Source: Verrucomicrobia bacterium LW23 (GTDB lineage: Bacteria; Verrucomicrobiota; Verrucomicrobiia; Methylacidiphilales; UBA1321). From it: DNA of 64,000 nt. The translations under genes were made by a program, and so were the position numbers. The stretch is taken from contig QAZA01000056.1 of the NCBI GenBank assembly GCA_003054695.1, positions 62,001 through 126,000 of the forward strand. Reading direction: 5' to 3'. The stretch's first letter is position 1. Every line of letters starts with the position of its first letter. Shown here piece by piece: positions 33,504 through 43,300 of the stretch. The notes under the pieces are model-generated. The model saw only the letters and a list, made by a program, of their open reading frames with translations, ran no database searches and was not told where the DNA came from.

Positions 33504-34232
33504 TTAAGACACCGTTCTTTCCACCGAAGGCTCAGCCCCGCCTACCCCGATATTCTCGCTGATGCGGTAGCCCACGCCGCGCACCGTCTCAATATAATTG
33601 GCCAGAGCGCCCAGCTTCTCCCGCAACCGGCGCACATGCGTGTCCACCGTGCGAGTGTCGATCACACTTTCGTAGCCCCACACGTCGTTCAACAGGCGAT
33701 CACGGCCCTGCACGCGCCCCCGGCGCTCCATAAGCAGTGCTAATAGCTTGAACTCCGTGGCCGTCAGCTCCACCGGTTTGCCCTGTATCGTCACCTCGTG
33801 CCTCGCGTGATCCAGCTCCAGCTCCCCAATCACAATCTTCTCTTCCGTCTCCACCTTGTCGCTGCCGCGGCGCAGCACGGATTTGACGCGCAATACTAAC
33901 TCCCTAGGGCTGAAGGGTTTGGTGATGTAATCATCCGCACCCAGTTCCAGGCCCACAATCTTGTCCACCTCCTCCGCCTTTGCGGTCAGCATAATCACCG
34001 GTATGGAGCGCGTTGTCGGCTCCTTGTCCAGCGCCTTGCAAATCTCCAGGCCGGACATTTGCGGCAACATCAAATCGAGGATGATAAGCGCCGGAAGCTC
34101 CGCCCTTGCTTTGGCTAGGCCGGTCGCCCCGTTATCCGCACTTACAACGGTATAACCTGCGGCCTTAAGATTCATGCTGACGATGTCGACCACGTCGGCT
34201 TCGTCATCCACGATGAGAATTTTCTGACTCAT
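33504..34232 (-). CDS. OmpR/PhoB-family response regulator
   Basis: This is a 242-residue two-component regulator. The receiver domain (1-120) has the acidic pair Asp9/Asp10 (LIVDDEADVV), phospho-acceptor Asp53 (LIILDLMLPQMSG), Thr in VIMLTAKAE and Lys in ADDYITKPFSPREL. The winged-helix DNA-binding domain has LTATEFKLLALLMERRGRVQ, and ends RTVDTHVRRLREKLGA / IETVRGVGYRI. It is close to PhoB. No histidine kinase gene is adjacent, so the partner is elsewhere. The frame extends to 34451, but ATG 34232 is the normal start. Confidence 0.93.
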   Translation of the reverse strand: MSQKILIVDDEADVVDIVSMNLKAAGYTVVSADNGATGLAKARAELPALIILDLMLPQMSGLEICKALDKEPTTRSIPVIMLTAKAEEVDKIVGLELGADDYITKPFSPRELVLRVKSVLRRGSDKVETEEKIVIGELELDHARHEVTIQGKPVELTATEFKLLALLMERRGRVQGRDRLLNDVWGYESVIDTRTVDTHVRRLREKLGALANYIETVRGVGYRISENIGVGGAEPSVERTVS

Positions 34233-34484
34233 AAGCTGGGCGAAATGCGATGCGGCGCGGCCTTCAGGGCCCCGTAACGCACCAAATGAAAGGTTTGCTA
34301 CCCCAAAGAAAAGCAGGACGGACATGAAACGGGCAAGCCCCGGATTGTTACAAATAAGTGTCTGAAGACGATCGGCCCATGTATGGATGTGTTTACAACT
34401 AAAGTAAACTGTATCTGTCGGGAAATAGTGGTTTCTGTAACGCCTCCACAAAATCTTCCGCTGGCGCTTGGCCGAAGGACTTGC

Positions 34485-34490
34485 TATAGT
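34485..34490 (+). promoter_or_regulatory. Probable -10 box of pdxJ
   Basis: TATAGT ends 8 nt before the pdxJ ATG. The predicted mRNA start would be about 2 nt before the ATG, and no SD is present. The -35 is not clear. Confidence 0.45.
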
Positions 34491-34498
34491 TAAAGCTT

Positions 34499-35326
34499 AT
34501 GTCTTACCTCGGGGTAAATATCGATCACGTCGCCACGCTGCGCCAGGCCCGCTATCGCGGCTGGGAAAAGGGCTTGCCTCCGGAGCCCGATGTTGTTGCA
34601 GCAGCGGAACTTGCAGAGAAGGCCGGCGCCCACGGCATTACCGTCCACCTTCGAGAGGATCGCCGCCACATTCAGGACGATGACGTCGCCGCACTGCGCA
34701 AAGTCGTCACCACGCGCCTGAATCTGGAGATGGCCCTGACCAAGGAAATGGTGGAAAAAGCGCTGAGTTACCTGCCCGACGAGGTGTGCCTGGTGCCCGA
34801 AAGCCGCGAGGAAGTCACCACCGAAGGCGGCCTGAACATGCTGAAGGCCCCGCGACGCGCCCAGAGCGCTATCACGCTGCTCAACGCGCGCCGCATCCTC
34901 GTCAGCGCGTTCATCGACGCCGACCTGGACCAGGTATCCGCCAGCCACGATGCCGGCGCCGGCGCCGTGGAGCTGCACACCGGCACTTTTGCCAACGCCA
35001 CCACCAAGCGAGCCCGCCTTGCGGAGCTCAATCGCCACCGCAAAGCCTTTGAGGCCGCCCACGAGCTGGGCCTTCAGGTAAACGCCGGCCACGGCCTCCA
35101 TTACACCAATCTGGCCGACTACCTCTCTGCTGTTCAAGGCGTGCACACGCTCAACATCGGGCACGGCATCATCAGCCGCGCCGTCTTTGTGGGCCTCAGC
35201 GCCGCGATTCGCGAGATGCTGGACATTATTGCGCAAGCCCCTGCCGTTGAAAAGGATGCAACCGCAAATGCGACGCCCTCCGGAACGGAAACACGCGCTG
35301 CGGAGGCCGGTAAGGCAAGGGCCTAG
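34499..35326 (+). CDS. pdxJ: Pyridoxine 5'-phosphate synthase (PdxJ)
   Basis: This enzyme condenses 1-deoxyxylulose 5-phosphate with 3-amino-2-oxopropyl phosphate to make pyridoxine 5'-phosphate (DXP-dependent vitamin B6 synthesis, cytoplasm). Family motifs are LGVNIDHVATLRQARY, GITVHLREDRRHIQDDDV, NLEMALTKEMV, CLVPESREEVTTEGGLN, FIDADLDQVSASHDAGAGAV, ELHTGTFANA and VNAGHGLHYTNL; all active-site segments are present. The length of 275 includes about 35 extra polar C-terminal residues. The gene's end overlaps the convergent ligase-like gene by 4 nt. Confidence 0.97.
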   Translation: MSYLGVNIDHVATLRQARYRGWEKGLPPEPDVVAAAELAEKAGAHGITVHLREDRRHIQDDDVAALRKVVTTRLNLEMALTKEMVEKALSYLPDEVCLVPESREEVTTEGGLNMLKAPRRAQSAITLLNARRILVSAFIDADLDQVSASHDAGAGAVELHTGTFANATTKRARLAELNRHRKAFEAAHELGLQVNAGHGLHYTNLADYLSAVQGVHTLNIGHGIISRAVFVGLSAAIREMLDIIAQAPAVEKDATANATPSGTETRAAEAGKARA

Positions 35327-36984
35327 CCGCCAGCCTGTGTGGCCTCGGAAGCCTTTTTGGACGCCTTCTTCTTTTTAGGCGCCGCCGACTCCGCGCTCTC
35401 CCCAGGCGTTGTGGAGGCAGGGACATTTGATGTCCCAGGGACATCGCTTGTTCCTGGTAACCCGGCTGTGCGGACAAATCCCTTTGTCACGCCCTCCGCG
35501 ATAAGCTTTTCGGCGAGCGCCTTCGCACGTTCTTCTGTCGCAGCTACTTGCGTCGTGACCTTCAGTGGCTCGGCGCGGCGGGAGGAATAGTCTGTCCAGA
35601 ACAGAACATACGGAAAGTTCGTCTCCGCCGGCTTGTGCACCATTACCAGCTTGCGCACCGCCTCCACTCCCTTTGCATATACCTCACGGCGAACAACTTG
35701 CGGCGGTGCCGGTTCCGTCTGCGCGCGGATGCCTGGGCGCACGGGGTTGGCGACTACCTGCGCCATGCGCGCGCCGCCCGAGGCAATATCCTTGTCCTCA
35801 CGCAACTTGTTGATGCGCGGGAAGATAAGGCGGGGGCAAGCCGTAAGCCCGGCAAACGTATAGGCGCCCGTCGCATGGTCCCACGTCAAAAACTGCGTGC
35901 GATTTTCCGTGCCGCGGCCGGCCGTCATCACCAGGTCTTCGCCACCCAGCTCCACAATCATGCGCGGCTTGATAAAGTGGACGACCCTCCCGTCCGAGTC
36001 GGTCATCGCGAGCGGCGCCGTCACCTTGTGGGGTGAAAGCATGGCCTGGTAGGTCACGCGTTGCTCATCGGTAAGCCCACTGCCCGCCCTGGCAAACGTC
36101 TGCAGATAAAGCATTGGCCCAGAATAGGTTGTGCCGCCAGGCGTGTCCGGGTACGTCAGCGCGGTAAGCAGCGAGGTCACCCCGAACTTCCCCTCAAACT
36201 CGCCTTCCACATAGCCAATGACCACCGCATCAATCGTGCGATAAGGCTTCACTTTATAGATGTCACCTTTGCCCAGGCGCCGCAGCACAAGGCCTTCGCC
36301 GCCGCCTAAAGTCTTCTGAGCAAAGAACTTCGCGACATCGCGCTCGGCAATAATACTCCCCTCCATCCGATGGCACATGGTGCCGCGCGTTGCTTCAGCT
36401 GTGGCAGAGGCGGCGGGCGCTACGGGAAAGTACTTGCCGAGCATCTCCCACGTTGCGCCAAAGGAGGTCTGCTGTACGCGTAAATCTTTCCCATCCAGCA
36501 TGATAACGTCGAGTACCGCCAGGCGGAGCGCGGCGATATCGTCCGTTGAGCCGGAGAAACTGGCGCGCACCACATCGGCCACGTTGCGCCGGGTCCCCTC
36601 CTTGAGCGGCGGCAGATAAAGCTCCCCACGAAAGAGCGCCCGTTTAACGCCGGCGGACGCAAGTTGTTGCGCAAAAGCAGTTAACGCAGGAAATCCCAGG
36701 CGGGCGCGGCCCGAAGGCGCATTGAAGCAGACCGCCGGATCCTCGGCGCGCGACGCATCGAAAAAGAGGAACACGCCCTCTCCATCGTACTTCGTCGTCT
36801 CAAGTATCTGCTCGGCTCCCGTAAACCGCTGCTCCAGATCGGAAGGCAGCAGGCTGGCGATCTTCTGCGTCACGTTCGCGTCGTAATCCGTGGCAACGGA
36901 AAGCAGCGTAAGATCCGTAATAGCATTGCTTTGCGCAACCCGAAAGCCAGCGCTGCGCACAATAAGTTTGCTGACGTCAATCAT
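35323..36984 (-). CDS. ATP-dependent ligase-like nucleotidyltransferase
   Basis: This is a 553-residue protein with the ordered motifs of covalent nucleotidyltransferases (ATP-dependent DNA/RNA ligases). Motif I is ETTKYDGEG with presumed adenylated Lys65, motif III is ALFRGELYLP, motif IV EGLVLRR and motif V YKVKPYRTIDAVVIGYVEGE. An OB-like domain should follow. The motif I Arg (KxDGxR) is Gly70 here, and the C-terminal 60 residues are a low-complexity tail (GTS-VP repeats, then Lys/Ala-rich). The tail contains two copies of the palindromic element described in the findings. It forms an operon with the unknown gene at 37014 (29-nt gap). Active ligase or regulatory homologue cannot be told apart. 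Confidence 0.72.
   Translation of the reverse strand: MIDVSKLIVRSAGFRVAQSNAITDLTLLSVATDYDANVTQKIASLLPSDLEQRFTGAEQILETTKYDGEGVFLFFDASRAEDPAVCFNAPSGRARLGFPALTAFAQQLASAGVKRALFRGELYLPPLKEGTRRNVADVVRASFSGSTDDIAALRLAVLDVIMLDGKDLRVQQTSFGATWEMLGKYFPVAPAASATAEATRGTMCHRMEGSIIAERDVAKFFAQKTLGGGEGLVLRRLGKGDIYKVKPYRTIDAVVIGYVEGEFEGKFGVTSLLTALTYPDTPGGTTYSGPMLYLQTFARAGSGLTDEQRVTYQAMLSPHKVTAPLAMTDSDGRVVHFIKPRMIVELGGEDLVMTAGRGTENRTQFLTWDHATGAYTFAGLTACPRLIFPRINKLREDKDIASGGARMAQVVANPVRPGIRAQTEPAPPQVVRREVYAKGVEAVRKLVMVHKPAETNFPYVLFWTDYSSRRAEPLKVTTQVAATEERAKALAEKLIAEGVTKGFVRTAGLPGTSDVPGTSNVPASTTPGESAESAAPKKKKASKKASEATQAGG
35420..35457. repeat. Two in-frame GGGACA/TGTCCC palindromes in the ligase-like gene
   Basis: Element 1 has arms 35420-35426 and 35430-35436 (GGGACAT-TTG-ATGTCCC). 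Element 2 has arms 35435-35443 and 35449-35457 with one mismatch. In the minus-strand gene they read G-T-S-D-V-P-G-T-S-N-V-P. They lie in the C-terminal tail. Confidence 0.7.
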
Positions 36985-37013
36985 GGCGAGTGGGGGGAGG
37001 GAGGAACTTCGGG

Positions 37014-37805
37014 TTACTCTGCGGCCGCTGCGGCCTTGCGAGCGTCGGGCAGCTTGATTTCCATATCGCTAAGCAGCAGTAGCAGCTTGTATTTACCAGC
37101 GTCCGCGCCGGTGCCGATCTCGCCGTAAAGAAAACCACGACAAGGAGTTCCGCGCTCCTGAAGAACAAGCGGATCTCGCGATTTGGCGCCGGCGCCCAGC
37201 AAAGCCAGCTCCTGAGTATTGTGGAGATCTTCCGCCAGGCTGAAGAGAAAATCGCGCGTAAGTCCATCCACATGAACAACTTGGCGGGTAAAGCGAAAGA
37301 CGAATTGCGTAAGCGCCTGTTTCAGCGGCAAGCGCCGCACAATCCTTACGGGATGGAGCTCGTCAATATTAGGCCGCCTACTGGGCCGCGGGCGGCGCTC
37401 CTTTTCCTCGCCATTGGCGTTCAGCACAATGTCAATCTCGTTAAAATCAGGCACTGGCGCGGGGTTTTCCGCAGAGCGGTCGTAGTACGCCGTGGTAAGC
37501 GTAGAGGAATCGATAACCTGGCCGGCCGCAACAACTTCCAGCTCCGGATCTCCCTCTATCAGGGCTGTTCCCGTAAGCTTCGACAGATCCGCGCCGCGGT
37601 TATAGCCGTTAATGGCACGCGCGCTGGAAACGGGGCCGGCCGGCGTCTTAAGCACAACTACCGGGGGTGGCTTTTGATCCGGCAATCGCTGTAGCGAGAG
37701 TTTGGATGATTTACCCTTATACTCCAGATGAAAAATGCTGCTCATAAGATAATCTTCTTCGAGAAACTGGCGGCAGACGCTGAAGTGTTGGGTGATCCTA
37801 GCCAT
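37014..37805 (-). CDS. Protein of unknown function paired with ligase-like gene
   Basis: This is a 263-residue protein (ATG 37805; ATG 37745 is also possible). It is not recognised. It starts with beta-rich sequence ([20 protein letters not shown]), contains [20 protein letters not shown], then a basic stretch ([12 protein letters not shown]) and helical [20 protein letters not shown]. There are no membrane segments or signal peptide. It lies 29 nt upstream of the ATP-ligase-like gene on the same strand, which suggests one functional unit, perhaps a nucleic-acid adaptor (inference from basic character and context only). Confidence 0.6.
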   Translation of the reverse strand: MARITQHFSVCRQFLEEDYLMSSIFHLEYKGKSSKLSLQRLPDQKPPPVVVLKTPAGPVSSARAINGYNRGADLSKLTGTALIEGDPELEVVAAGQVIDSSTLTTAYYDRSAENPAPVPDFNEIDIVLNANGEEKERRPRPSRRPNIDELHPVRIVRRLPLKQALTQFVFRFTRQVVHVDGLTRDFLFSLAEDLHNTQELALLGAGAKSRDPLVLQERGTPCRGFLYGEIGTGADAGKYKLLLLLSDMEIKLPDARKAAAAAE

Positions 37806-38068
37806 TCCGCCATCATTTGGCGATATCGAATCCGCTAAAAGTGAGCGATCAAGGAGCATCATGTTTAGCGTGTGTGGGTGAAGGTATAGCGTGTATTCCG
37901 TTGGGGCATTGCACTGATCAAGGGCCCGGGCAGGCGCGGTGCTATGAGATTTTTCCGCTTTTTCCTGTCATTTATACGTTTGTCTTTGCGAGAGACTCTG
38001 CGATAGTGTGGGCCGTCGCAACCGCCGCGGCGTACCGGCGGAGCGATGTTCGATATCCAGAAAGACCT

Positions 38069-40333
38069 ATGTCGCAATCACTTACAACCTCGCATGGGCA
38101 AGGGCCGGGGGCTTCCGCGCCGAAGCATACCAATCGGCTGGCGCATGAAAAATCGCCCTACCTGCTGCAGCACGCACACAATCCCGTTGACTGGTATCCA
38201 TGGGGTGACGAGGCCTTTGCCAAGGCACGCGCGGAGAATAAAGTGATTTTTCTTTCTGTCGGTTATTCCACTTGTCACTGGTGCCATGTGATGGAGCGAG
38301 AATCGTTTGAGAACGAGAACGTCGCCCGCATCATGAACGAGCATTTCATCAACATTAAGGTGGACCGCGAGGAACGCCCCGACGTTGACCGCGTTTACAT
38401 GTTTTTTGTGCAGTCCACCACCGGCCACGGCGGCTGGCCCATGAGTGTGTGGCTGACGCCGGAGCTGAAGCCGATTGTCGGCGGCACCTATTTTCCCCCT
38501 GTGGACGCCTATGGGCGCATGGGGTTCGCCTCCGTGCTGCGCAAAATTGCCGGTGCCTGGCGAAGCACGCCGGATCTTGTTGCGCAGCAAGGGGAAAGCA
38601 TGCTGGCGGCCCTGCGCGAGGAGCTTGCGTCGCCCGAGCCTGCCGAATCTGGCTCCCCGTCCTCCGCCGCTGCCGGACTTGCCCCTGCGTTTGAGTGCAT
38701 GTCCATGGCATTCAACCAGTTAGCGCGCGTGTTTGATGACGCGGAGGGCGGTTTCGGTCGCGCACCCAAGTTTCCGCGTCCGTCCACGCTTATATTCTTA
38801 CACCGATATGCTGCCCGCCACGGCGGCGCCGGAGAAAAAGGGGCCGTCGCCCTCGGTATGTCCATGCACACGCTGCGGAAAATGGTGGATGGCGGCATGC
38901 ACGACCACCTGGGCGGTGGCTTTCACCGCTACTCCGTCGATACCTTCTGGCACGTGCCGCACTTTGAAAAGATGCTGTACGATCAGGGCCAGTTGGTGAT
39001 GGCATTGCTTGAGGCTCAACAGTTTACGCGGGCGGAAGGAGATCCGCTGTGGGCCGCGACCGTGCGCACTACACTCACCTACCTGCAGCGCGACATGACC
39101 AGCCCTGAAGGCGGCTTTTACTCCGCTGAGGACGCCGACAGCCTGATCGCCTCCGGCGGTACCGAGAAGGCCGAGGGAGCCTTTTACGTGTGGACAAAGG
39201 AGGAGATTGACCGCGCACTGACGCAGCCGGAGGCTTCGCTGGTCCGCGAAGTGTTTGGAGTGGAAGCACTTGGCAATACGCCGGAAGGGAGCGATCCCCA
39301 CGGCGAGTTCCGCGGCAAAAATGTGCTTATCCGCCGCATGTCGCCTCGGGAAGCCGCATCGCGCCAGAAGCTGCGCGTGGACGAGGCCGACCGCGTGTTT
39401 GGCGAGGCGTGCGAAAAGCTGCGCGCCATGCGCCTGATGCGCCCGCGCCCGCACCTGGACGACAAGATTATTACCGCCTGGAACGCGCTGGCCATCTCAG
39501 CCTTTGCACGCGCCAGCCAGGTGCTGGGCGATGCCGAGTACCTGCGCGCCGCTGGAGAGGCGGCCGCGTTTATACGGCTGAATCTTTACGACGAAGACTC
39601 CGGCGCCCTTTACCGCAGTTACCGCCAGGGCCGGGCCAATATCGAGGGCTTTGCCGACGACTACGCCTTCTTCATCCAGGCCCTGCTCGATCTCTACGAG
39701 GCCTCCGCCGACGTGCTTTGGCTCGGCTGGGCCGTGGAGCTGCAGGATCGCATGGATTCGCTCTTTCTGGACGACGAGAACGGCGGCTACTACACCAGCA
39801 GCGGTCAGGATCCCGCCATTTTGCTGCGGATGAAGGAGGACTACGACGGCGCTGAGCCTTCGCCTAACTCCGTGGGGGCGTTGAACTTACTGCGCCTGGC
39901 CTCCATGTTGAACAGCAGCGATCTGCAGATTCAGGCCGAAAAGGTTCTCACGTCTTGCGCCAAGGCTTTGCGCAACATGCCCACCGCGTTGCCGCAAATG
40001 CTTGCGGCGCTGGATTTTGCGCAATCCAAGCCTTTGCAGATTGTGATTGCCCTCCCGCTCTCCCCCGATGGAGAACCCGTGGTGGGCCAGGCGTTGCATG
40101 ATGTTGCGGGGCCGTTGCTTACCGAGATTCACCGCACGTTTTTGCCCAACAAGATTCTGCTCTACGCCGACGGTCGTGAAGGTCAGGAGTACCTGGCCGA
40201 GGGCGCGGAATTCCTGAAGAGTGTGGTGCCGATTGACGGCAAGGCGACGGCCTATGTGTGCCGCGACTTTACGTGCCAGATGCCGGTGACAGATCCGCAG
40301 GAGCTTCGTAAAATATTGGATGGCAAGGTTTAA
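38069..40333 (+). CDS. DUF255 / YyaL-type thioredoxin-fold protein
   Basis: This is a 754-residue protein of the conserved YyaL/SSP411 family. The thioredoxin-like N-terminal domain has [20 protein letters not shown], then [15 protein letters not shown] with Cys69 and Cys72, and [15 protein letters not shown] six-hairpin (glycosidase-like alpha/alpha) domain follows: [12 protein letters not shown] [48 protein letters not shown] and [14 protein letters not shown]. The cellular role of this family is still unclear; roles in redox or sugar metabolism have been suggested. ATG 38069 is chosen because homologues start just before LAHEKSPYL; the frame stays open upstream to 37817. Confidence 0.92.
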   Translation: MSQSLTTSHGQGPGASAPKHTNRLAHEKSPYLLQHAHNPVDWYPWGDEAFAKARAENKVIFLSVGYSTCHWCHVMERESFENENVARIMNEHFINIKVDREERPDVDRVYMFFVQSTTGHGGWPMSVWLTPELKPIVGGTYFPPVDAYGRMGFASVLRKIAGAWRSTPDLVAQQGESMLAALREELASPEPAESGSPSSAAAGLAPAFECMSMAFNQLARVFDDAEGGFGRAPKFPRPSTLIFLHRYAARHGGAGEKGAVALGMSMHTLRKMVDGGMHDHLGGGFHRYSVDTFWHVPHFEKMLYDQGQLVMALLEAQQFTRAEGDPLWAATVRTTLTYLQRDMTSPEGGFYSAEDADSLIASGGTEKAEGAFYVWTKEEIDRALTQPEASLVREVFGVEALGNTPEGSDPHGEFRGKNVLIRRMSPREAASRQKLRVDEADRVFGEACEKLRAMRLMRPRPHLDDKIITAWNALAISAFARASQVLGDAEYLRAAGEAAAFIRLNLYDEDSGALYRSYRQGRANIEGFADDYAFFIQALLDLYEASADVLWLGWAVELQDRMDSLFLDDENGGYYTSSGQDPAILLRMKEDYDGAEPSPNSVGALNLLRLASMLNSSDLQIQAEKVLTSCAKALRNMPTALPQMLAALDFAQSKPLQIVIALPLSPDGEPVVGQALHDVAGPLLTEIHRTFLPNKILLYADGREGQEYLAEGAEFLKSVVPIDGKATAYVCRDFTCQMPVTDPQELRKILDGKV

Positions 40334-40363
40334 GGGAGAAGCCGGAAGTTGCTGGCGGAACGA

Positions 40364-43300
40364 TCAGGCGCTGAGCGTGCGCCGCCCTGCGGAGTGCTTG
40401 CGCAGCGCCTCCTCCAGCTGCGGCTGGGTAAACGGCTTGGTGAGATACCCGGAGGCGCCCAGTTCCATGGCTTTGGCGTGGTGCTTTTCAGTGGCGCGAC
40501 TGGTGATGATGACGATGGGCAGTTCCGCGCGGTCCTTCTCGGGCAGGGCGCGGATGGCCCGGATCAGCTCGTAGCCGTTCATGCGCGGCATCTCCAGGTC
40601 GGAGAAAATCAGGTCGACGGGGAGCTGCCGCAGCTTTTCCAGCGCGTCCACGCCGTCAACGGCCAGGTGTACGCGGCAGCCCAGGGCGGCCAGCGAGCGT
40701 TCCTGCACCTTGCGCACACTCAGAGAGTCATCCACCACAAGCACTTGCAATGGCGCCGCCATGACGCTGCGCGTGGCCAGCCCACCGCGTCCGGCATCCG
40801 GGGCGGCCGCGGGGGCGGCTGTGGTCATTCGCGGATTGGCAGCGGCTTTTTGGCGGAGCTCGCGCGCGGCCATTACAAGCTGCTGCGTGGCGTCCCTTGC
40901 TGGTGGGCGCTGCGCCTCCTTCTGCCGGTGCGTGTTGGCCGGAGGATTGGTGCGCACAACCTGCTGGGCGTCAAAGGATTGCGTCAGTGTAGTGGAATCG
41001 ATGCCCGCATTCTCATCTCCGGCGCCATCCCGCAAGGGAATGGCCCGACCAATCGGCTCGCTGGGTAACTCGTGCGACGGCGCGACAGCGGTAACTGGCT
41101 GATTCGTAGATGGTTGTAAATCTTCCTTCGGTTGCTGCGGTGATGTTGAGGCGGCCTGGCTTGCAGGCTTCGGCGTGACGGCTCCCGCTAAGGCGGGAAT
41201 CTGTGTGGGAGGCGGGGGCGGTCGCAGCCCCCCCTTCTGAAAGAGCGCAGGAAGCCCTTTGGCCGGCAACTGCCTTGCGGCTGGGGATGATCCGGCACTC
41301 TCTGGTTTAGCTGCAGTGACAGGCACTTGCACTGGCGGAGACTGGAGTCGAGCCGCCGGGGCGGGCAAAGCAACATCTTCCTTCGCCCTCTGCTCGGTAG
41401 CAGTGGAAGTATCGGGCTGTGAAGAGCTTACGGATAAGTGCGCTGGCTCGGCATTGTTTTGGAGGGATGCAGCTCCACCAGGGGTTTCCAGTGTTGTCCT
41501 CAAGTCGTTTCCAGCGTTTGAAATCGCATTAGCAGGGACATGTGATGTCCCTGAGACATGAGATGTCTCACCCTCGCTCACTTCAGACTGTATTTCCATT
41601 TCTGCCTGCCCAATCCCGGGCATTGTCTCCGTGGATGCGCGAAGAAGGCTGGGCAGATTGAGAATAAAGACGGGGCGCCCCTCGGCGTCAATGGTTGCAC
41701 CGGTAAGGAAAGGATGTGTGCTCAGCAACATATCCAGCGGTTTCACAACCACTTCCTGCCGTTTAACAATGCGATCCAGCCGCAAAAGCGCACGCGAGTC
41801 CCCAACGCTGAGCAACAGCGCCTGGGCGCCCGGTCTGTCCAGTGCAGACGCCGCCTCGGGGCTCAGCTCGTCGCCGCCGCCGGGGCGCATGCCGTGGGCG
41901 GGCGGTGTCAGGTCCAGCAGCTCCGCCAGAGAGAAAACGCGCACTTCCTCCTCGTGAATCTCTGTCCACTCGTGTCCTTCGCGCACGGTCACGGGTATGT
42001 CGTCCATCAGCATACCACGCTCCACGAAGTTGAGCGGAAACGCGAAGGATTGCCCCGCGCATTCCGCCAAAATAGCCTCGGTAATGGACAGGCTGACCGG
42101 CATGCGCAGCACCCAGGTGGAGCCCGTGCCCTCCGTGGATTCCACGCGAATGGCGCCATTCAGCCCCTCCACTTCCGCCTTCACCACGTCCAGCCCCACG
42201 CCGCGCCCGGCTACGGTGGAGACCTTTTCGGCGGTGCTGAAGCCGGGTTGGAACAGCAGCTGGACAACGTGCTCGTGGGTGAGCGGCGGGGCATCGGCGG
42301 CAAGCAGCCCGCGCTCGATGGCGCGCTTGCGCACGGCCTCGGCGCGAATCCCCGCGCCGTCGTCCTGAATCTCAATCGTAACCTGGCTGCTGGCCTGCGA
42401 GGCGCGCACCACTACGGTGCCGCGGCGCGGTTTGCCCAGTTGCACGCGTTGGTCGGGCGGCTCGATACCATGCGCCACGGCGTTGCGCACCAGGTGCAGC
42501 AGCGGGGCGTACAGCTGATCCACAATATTCTTGTCCAGCAGCGTGGATTCGCCGGCAAACACCAGGTCCGCCTCGCGGCCTTCCACCCGGGTGGCGTCGC
42601 GAAAAGCGCGCACCAGACGGCGAAACACGGTTTGCACGGGCACCATGCTCAGCGCCGTAATCTCACCCTGCATCAGGCGCGAGTTAAGCGCAAACTTGCG
42701 GTTGTCCTCCTCGAACGAGCCGAACAGGGCCTCCATATCCCGCATCACCTCGCTGATGTCATCGGCGGTCTCGGTGAGGGATCGCGACAAAATGTTAAGC
42801 TCGTCGTAGTGATCCATCTCCAGCACGCCAAAATCCGACTGAGGGGGCTGCGCGGCGCTGGAAGCAGGTGATGCGGAAGCTGTTACGCTCTCCCCCCGCT
42901 GCGCTGTCAAAACCGAGGCTTTCTCCCTGCGGCGACGGGCATCAGAAAGGCTTGTAAAGTCAAACTGCTCCTGAAAACTCTGGACGAGGCGCAACAAATT
43001 GTCGCGATTCTCCCGAATAATGCGGGTAAGCGCGGCGGAGCGCTCCAGCTTTTTCTCAAAGCGGCTACGATCGATTACGACCTCGCCCACAAAGTTAAGC
43101 AGCGAGCGCAGCCGCTCGGCCTCGACGCGAATCGTCCGCTCCTCCTGCCCGGCCGCGGCGGTAGGTGTGCGGGGAAGTGCCGGGACAAGGCCTGTCCCAG
43201 CCTCCTCCAGCGACGTACCGCCGACGGGTGTCTGCGGAATCGGGGGGCGCGCCAGCATCGTCAGAGTCATGGGAGACGACTCGGGGCTTTGCAGCGCGGT

